Source: Marinicella sediminis (lineage in GTDB: Bacteria; Pseudomonadota; Gammaproteobacteria; Xanthomonadales; Marinicellaceae). Taken from it: 64,000 nt of DNA. Each line of letters starts with the position of its first letter. Positions within the stretch are counted from its first letter, which is position 1. A program made the position numbers and the translations under genes. Location: contig NZ_MVBD01000005.1 of NCBI RefSeq assembly GCF_002000055.1, positions 124,001 to 188,000 of the forward strand, written 5' to 3'. Below are positions 61,701-64,000 of this stretch, in pieces. The notes beneath the pieces are model-generated. The model did no database searches and was not told the origin of the DNA. It saw only the letters and a list, made by a program, of their open reading frames with translations.

Positions 61701-64000
61701 AACTGCCAATAAGGCTGCCACGGTGGCTGGTGTAACGGTTACAGAAGTCGCTTATGGACAGGCTTTTGAGTACACTCTTGAAGTGACCAACACTGGAGCC
61801 AATGACTCGATCAACACCCACATTTCAGATACTTTGCCTCCGGAAGTTACCCTGGATGGGTTCAACATCACCGGCTGGAACTGTCTGCCCCTGACAGTGG
61901 GCAATGTGGGTGAGGTGGTTGATTGTACCTTAGCAGCGCCTTTGGTAGCCGGCAACACAGCACAAATCGTACTTGTGGTGACCGCAACAAACAACACCAG
62001 TGTCACATCCATCACCAATCAAATGGAAGCAAGCGGTGACAATACAGGCGCCCTGGTCAATGACACCAACATTCTGAGTTTAACCCAGGCCAGCGCTAGC
62101 CTGGTTCTTACCCAGCAACCCAGCCCGGTTGACCCCGGTGCCAATGTCACCTTTGATGTGCAGTTCAATAACACCGGTGGTATCAACCTCAGTGGGGCAC
62201 AATTGAACGCCCAGTTACCAGTTGGTTTCGTTTATCAGGGATTCAATTCAGACCCCAGTACCAGTTGTACAGAAAACAACGGATTGGTCAGTTGTCTGTC
62301 GAATAACCCCATCACTCCGGGTGCCAGCATGACAGTCAGTCTGGATGCCATCACCATAGGTGAGGTGCAAGCCAACCAAAATTACCAGTTGTCAGTTCAA
62401 GCGAATGCTGCAGAGCTTTCAGTCCCGGTTAATGCCAGTTTGGTGACCCTGTTCTCTGGCAGTGATTTCAGGGTGGTGATGAGATCCATTCCTGCAGAAA
62501 TCAATCCCGGTGATCCCATGACTCATCAGGCCGCCATCACCAACACTGGTAACCTGAATTTAAAATCAGTCAGGATGGACTTCAACGTGCCACCTAACGC
62601 AACATTGTCAGCCATTCAACCACTGCAAATGACTTGTTTGTTGAATGACATGCAAGTGACTTGTGTAAATCAACGTGATGTGGCCCCCGGTGAGCGATTG
62701 ATCGTTGATTATATGCTTCAATCAAATCCACAAAGCACCGGGCTGATCAGCAGCACGGTACAGGTCATGGCCGATGGCATCAGCCAAACCGCCAGTACCT
62801 CAACCCAGGTTTCGGGTGCTCAGTTTACCAATGACCTGAGTTTGCAAAAAACGGCAAACCAAAACCAGGTGCGCCCGGGTGATCTGTTCCAGTATCAATT
62901 GACAGTGACCAATCTTGGCAGCAATGAACAGGCGCCAGTGACGGTGACAGATGATTTGCCTGTTGGCGTCAGTTTGCGTTCAGTGAACGGAACCGGCTGG
63001 AATTGCCAGGGTTCGTCATCTTTGGTATGTACATACAGCAATACCCTGAATCCTGGTGCCAGCAGCTCATTGTTTTTAAATGTAGCCGCTCCTGATCAGA
63101 CTGGCATCATCACCAACACCGCCAGGGTCAGTGGGCAGGCGGATGATAATCCAGCAAACAATGAATCAGCAGTCAGTGTCCAGGTCAGTGATGGTCAGGG
63201 AGGTGGTGATGTACAGGCAGACATAGGTGTACTGGTAAGTACGAACCAACCTGAAGTCATCATTGGTGAACCTGTAACCTGGCGTTTCGAATTATTTAAT
63301 CAGGGGCCACAAACGGCACCTAACGTGCAATTAGACAATCTGTTTCCGAATGGCTTTTCTGCCGATAATGTGGTGGTCAACAACGGTGCGGAATGCATAT
63401 TGATGAGCAACCGATTGAATTGTCAGTTATCAGCATTGGCTGTGGGTAGTCCGGTGTTTATTGAATTGACCGGCCGTTTCAGCGCAGCTTCAATTGGCTT
63501 GTCCTTGAACCGGGTGACGGTGGTTTCAGATGCCACAGATACCAATTTGGATAACAATGAATCTGAGGTTGAGGTCAATGTGGTTGACACGCCAGAACTG
63601 GAGGCCGACGTGGCCATTGAGCTGTTGGCTGAAGTGCAGGATATACGTCAGGGTGAAGCCTTTAACTGGTCATTGCGCGCCACTAACCTGGGACCCGATC
63701 AGGCCGCTGATGTTCAGGTCAGTGCCACCATCAATGGACTGGTAAGTGATGTTCAGGTACTGAACTCAGCTGGCTGGGAATGTCAGGCCAGCAACAACAG
63801 TCTGCAATGTCAGTATCCAGGTGCATTGATGGTAGGTCTGGGTTCAACCATCGACCTGCGGGTGATCACTGATCAGGTGGTGCAGCAATCACAACCCATT
63901 GGCATCAGTGCATCCATTACCACTACTGCCACAGACAACAACTTGGCCAACAATCAGGCCACCATTGATAATGCTGTCAGAAGAACGCCAACCGAAGATG
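58786..64000 (+). CDS. Giant DUF11-repeat secreted surface protein (C-terminus off right edge)
   Basis: At least 1738 residues without a stop from the ATG at 58786 (GAGAGAAGGGAT upstream). Signal peptide MKGFSVNKYIYFVLLLMSSAWVQA, then about 13 consecutive immunoglobulin-like units of 120-140 residues. Most show the DUF11 pattern: an opening such as DLSLQKTANQNQVRPGD, V-x-N-x-G, V-x-D-x-L/I-P, and closing N-T-A-x-V with N-N. Every unit I could delimit carries a pair of Cys about 8-14 residues apart, the first often in G-W-x-C (for example GWNCQGSSSLVC). That predicts one disulfide per unit and an extracellular stalk. Such proteins are thought to be adhesins or envelope components. The anchor or sorting signal is outside the window. 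Confidence 0.9.
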   Translation, partial: MKGFSVNKYIYFVLLLMSSAWVQAQIDLEVLDIGGPYSFPGDGQSHMVNLMISNNGNQDAVAGVTLNFTEDGSVDPSFGFDPNVFSSEWDCPAFDVNKTCTYIGTFAQGTMTFLDVGVVVQPGIFDFAPAFSVQVVDDNGDEINLANNVASVDIQYTTGSQTDFSVNLQNPQPVTFPVAQPGPTEFRTMSFDITNLGPNDEGDQTTVTFDIAPALDGIAPASASSSDPAWNCIQTTGQVICDYFSIYTTGLTTTLDLQIPAPTTAGPVTNAVGVSMFNVLGDINPANNTFQYDVDFTAGPGAAEIEVTKVINGGLTSAPWGTNVTYTVEVNNTGTATANNVALTDTIPPGVSYVSHQNLGPNFICSFAAPTISCNAPTLPNTAAVDGVEITVLVDGNVSDLVTNTASSPFADGDSLNNSDSVSFVIDPFSADLSSTKTVNGATTVTEGDPVEFTIGIVNNGPDDAFDVQLIDDIPVGLTFDAIVTETGISCVFAGGNNQVICDAPTLTSGNSHTAVVRFLTNATGATTNTVTSVSTNPAHFDPFTSDANQATANINIVGPSADLDLTMVADNTTYLVGDLVTLDLTLHNPFASTGAPPNTSVTTTLPAEVVFSSAQVTNVGGWSCVHDGSPAGGDVVCDSQGNPVPIGTNTLIEIIAAAASAGTTITPSAVVTSDFDPNPSNDTASTSFAINPATADLSLIFTSTGGLYVQGDQIAYTAQVANPMVSTANPSDTEVTFNLPFEVIFSSTDVSGAPGWNCIHDGAPSGGDVFCDRGGAAFISNSVDDITVNVLADQVATNAIVTATISSAADINPGNNTANQADVINPAVSDFSIAKTVNGTNFVIGDTFTYVLTVNNPGGSTANPTDVVIEDQLPAEVSFDNFVVGTNLGTPLSCVHDGANTGGQVTCDTGGAPFPVNETVTVDINVTAASANNNVNNTATVETSTDPDGVANNNNDNAPTVVITGPLLTTLTANKAATVAGVTVTEVAYGQAFEYTLEVTNTGANDSINTHISDTLPPEVTLDGFNITGWNCLPLTVGNVGEVVDCTLAAPLVAGNTAQIVLVVTATNNTSVTSITNQMEASGDNTGALVNDTNILSLTQASASLVLTQQPSPVDPGANVTFDVQFNNTGGINLSGAQLNAQLPVGFVYQGFNSDPSTSCTENNGLVSCLSNNPITPGASMTVSLDAITIGEVQANQNYQLSVQANAAELSVPVNASLVTLFSGSDFRVVMRSIPAEINPGDPMTHQAAITNTGNLNLKSVRMDFNVPPNATLSAIQPLQMTCLLNDMQVTCVNQRDVAPGERLIVDYMLQSNPQSTGLISSTVQVMADGISQTASTSTQVSGAQFTNDLSLQKTANQNQVRPGDLFQYQLTVTNLGSNEQAPVTVTDDLPVGVSLRSVNGTGWNCQGSSSLVCTYSNTLNPGASSSLFLNVAAPDQTGIITNTARVSGQADDNPANNESAVSVQVSDGQGGGDVQADIGVLVSTNQPEVIIGEPVTWRFELFNQGPQTAPNVQLDNLFPNGFSADNVVVNNGAECILMSNRLNCQLSALAVGSPVFIELTGRFSAASIGLSLNRVTVVSDATDTNLDNNESEVEVNVVDTPELEADVAIELLAEVQDIRQGEAFNWSLRATNLGPDQAADVQVSATINGLVSDVQVLNSAGWECQASNNSLQCQYPGALMVGLGSTIDLRVITDQVVQQSQPIGISASITTTATDNNLANNQATIDNAVRRTPTED

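Noticed and set aside
59041-63617. Many minus-strand open frames (about 60-118 codons) under the DUF11 gene
   Set aside because: They are low-complexity Val/Thr/Ser-rich mirror images of the repeat protein, with no ribosome-binding sites; the plus frame is open throughout.
58786-64000. Possible CRISPR array or tandem DNA repeat in the repetitive right end
   Set aside because: The repetition is at protein level with 120-140 residue units that have drifted; no short identical repeats with constant spacers.

Overview
The window reads as a stretch of a gammaproteobacterial chromosome. Nearly every base belongs to a gene, the gene content is mostly housekeeping, and I saw no integrase, transposase, phage gene, CRISPR array, rRNA or tRNA. 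Moderate GC, the grpE-dnaK-dnaJ-dapB order, carA-carB-greA, a SufU-type SUF operon, a DUF11 giant surface protein and secreted proteins ending in an I-F-A-x-x-F tail together suggest a marine or soil member of the Marinicella/Lysobacterales neighbourhood. That assignment is inference from gene content only.

Layout. 1-5.5 kb: recN (partial, minus strand) diverges from the heat-shock run grpE, dnaK, dnaJ, then dapB. 5.6-7.9 kb: a small membrane protein and a two-gene ABC-2 exporter. 7.9-13.5 kb (minus): a histone-deacetylase-like hydrolase, then an apparent operon (transcribed right to left) of a bacterial DNase II homologue, a phospholipase C/acid-phosphatase-type phosphoesterase, a CxxCH haem protein and a lipoprotein. 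13.8-18.3 kb: a single-chain, eukaryote-like xanthine dehydrogenase. 18.3-26.4 kb: S4 protein, amidohydrolase, DUF454 protein, HAD-like DUF2608 lipoprotein, SRPBCC protein, a WS/DGAT acyltransferase coupled to an alpha/beta hydrolase, and an SLC13-type transporter. 26.6-33.3 kb: beta-helix secreted protein, acyltransferase-3, membrane protein, 2OG-Fe(II) oxygenase, DUF6122 protein, and the ABC-F factor YbiT. 33.5-38.4 kb: RND efflux permease plus membrane-fusion protein and a small secreted protein. 38.5-47.3 kb: a tightly overlapped run of SUF regulator, sufB, C, D, S, U, a membrane protein, a thioredoxin-like protein and parE. 47.4-51.8 kb: a GGDEF-EAL protein, a threonine-aldolase-type lyase and an orphan CARF-nuclease of the VC1899/Card1 (DUF1887) type. 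51.9-58.5 kb: carA, carB, greA, recJ. 58.8-64 kb: a DUF11-repeat surface protein running off the right edge.

How the genes work together. The SUF block is a complete scaffold, ATPase, desulfurase and sulfur-transfer set with its own Rrf2 regulator and a palindrome placed over its promoter. carAB supplies carbamoyl phosphate; its leader contains a terminator hairpin that looks like an attenuator. The DNase II/phosphoesterase pair could release nucleotides and phosphate from DNA or phospholipid, and the purine dehydrogenase next door is a plausible, unproven, downstream user. The acyltransferase/hydrolase pair points to wax-ester or triacylglycerol metabolism. The dnaJ-dapB block and the carA-carB-greA block, adjacent in many gammaproteobacteria, are separated here by about 46 kb.

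No gap without a gene exceeds 300 bases; the larger gaps are described as separate entries or in the neighbouring genes.
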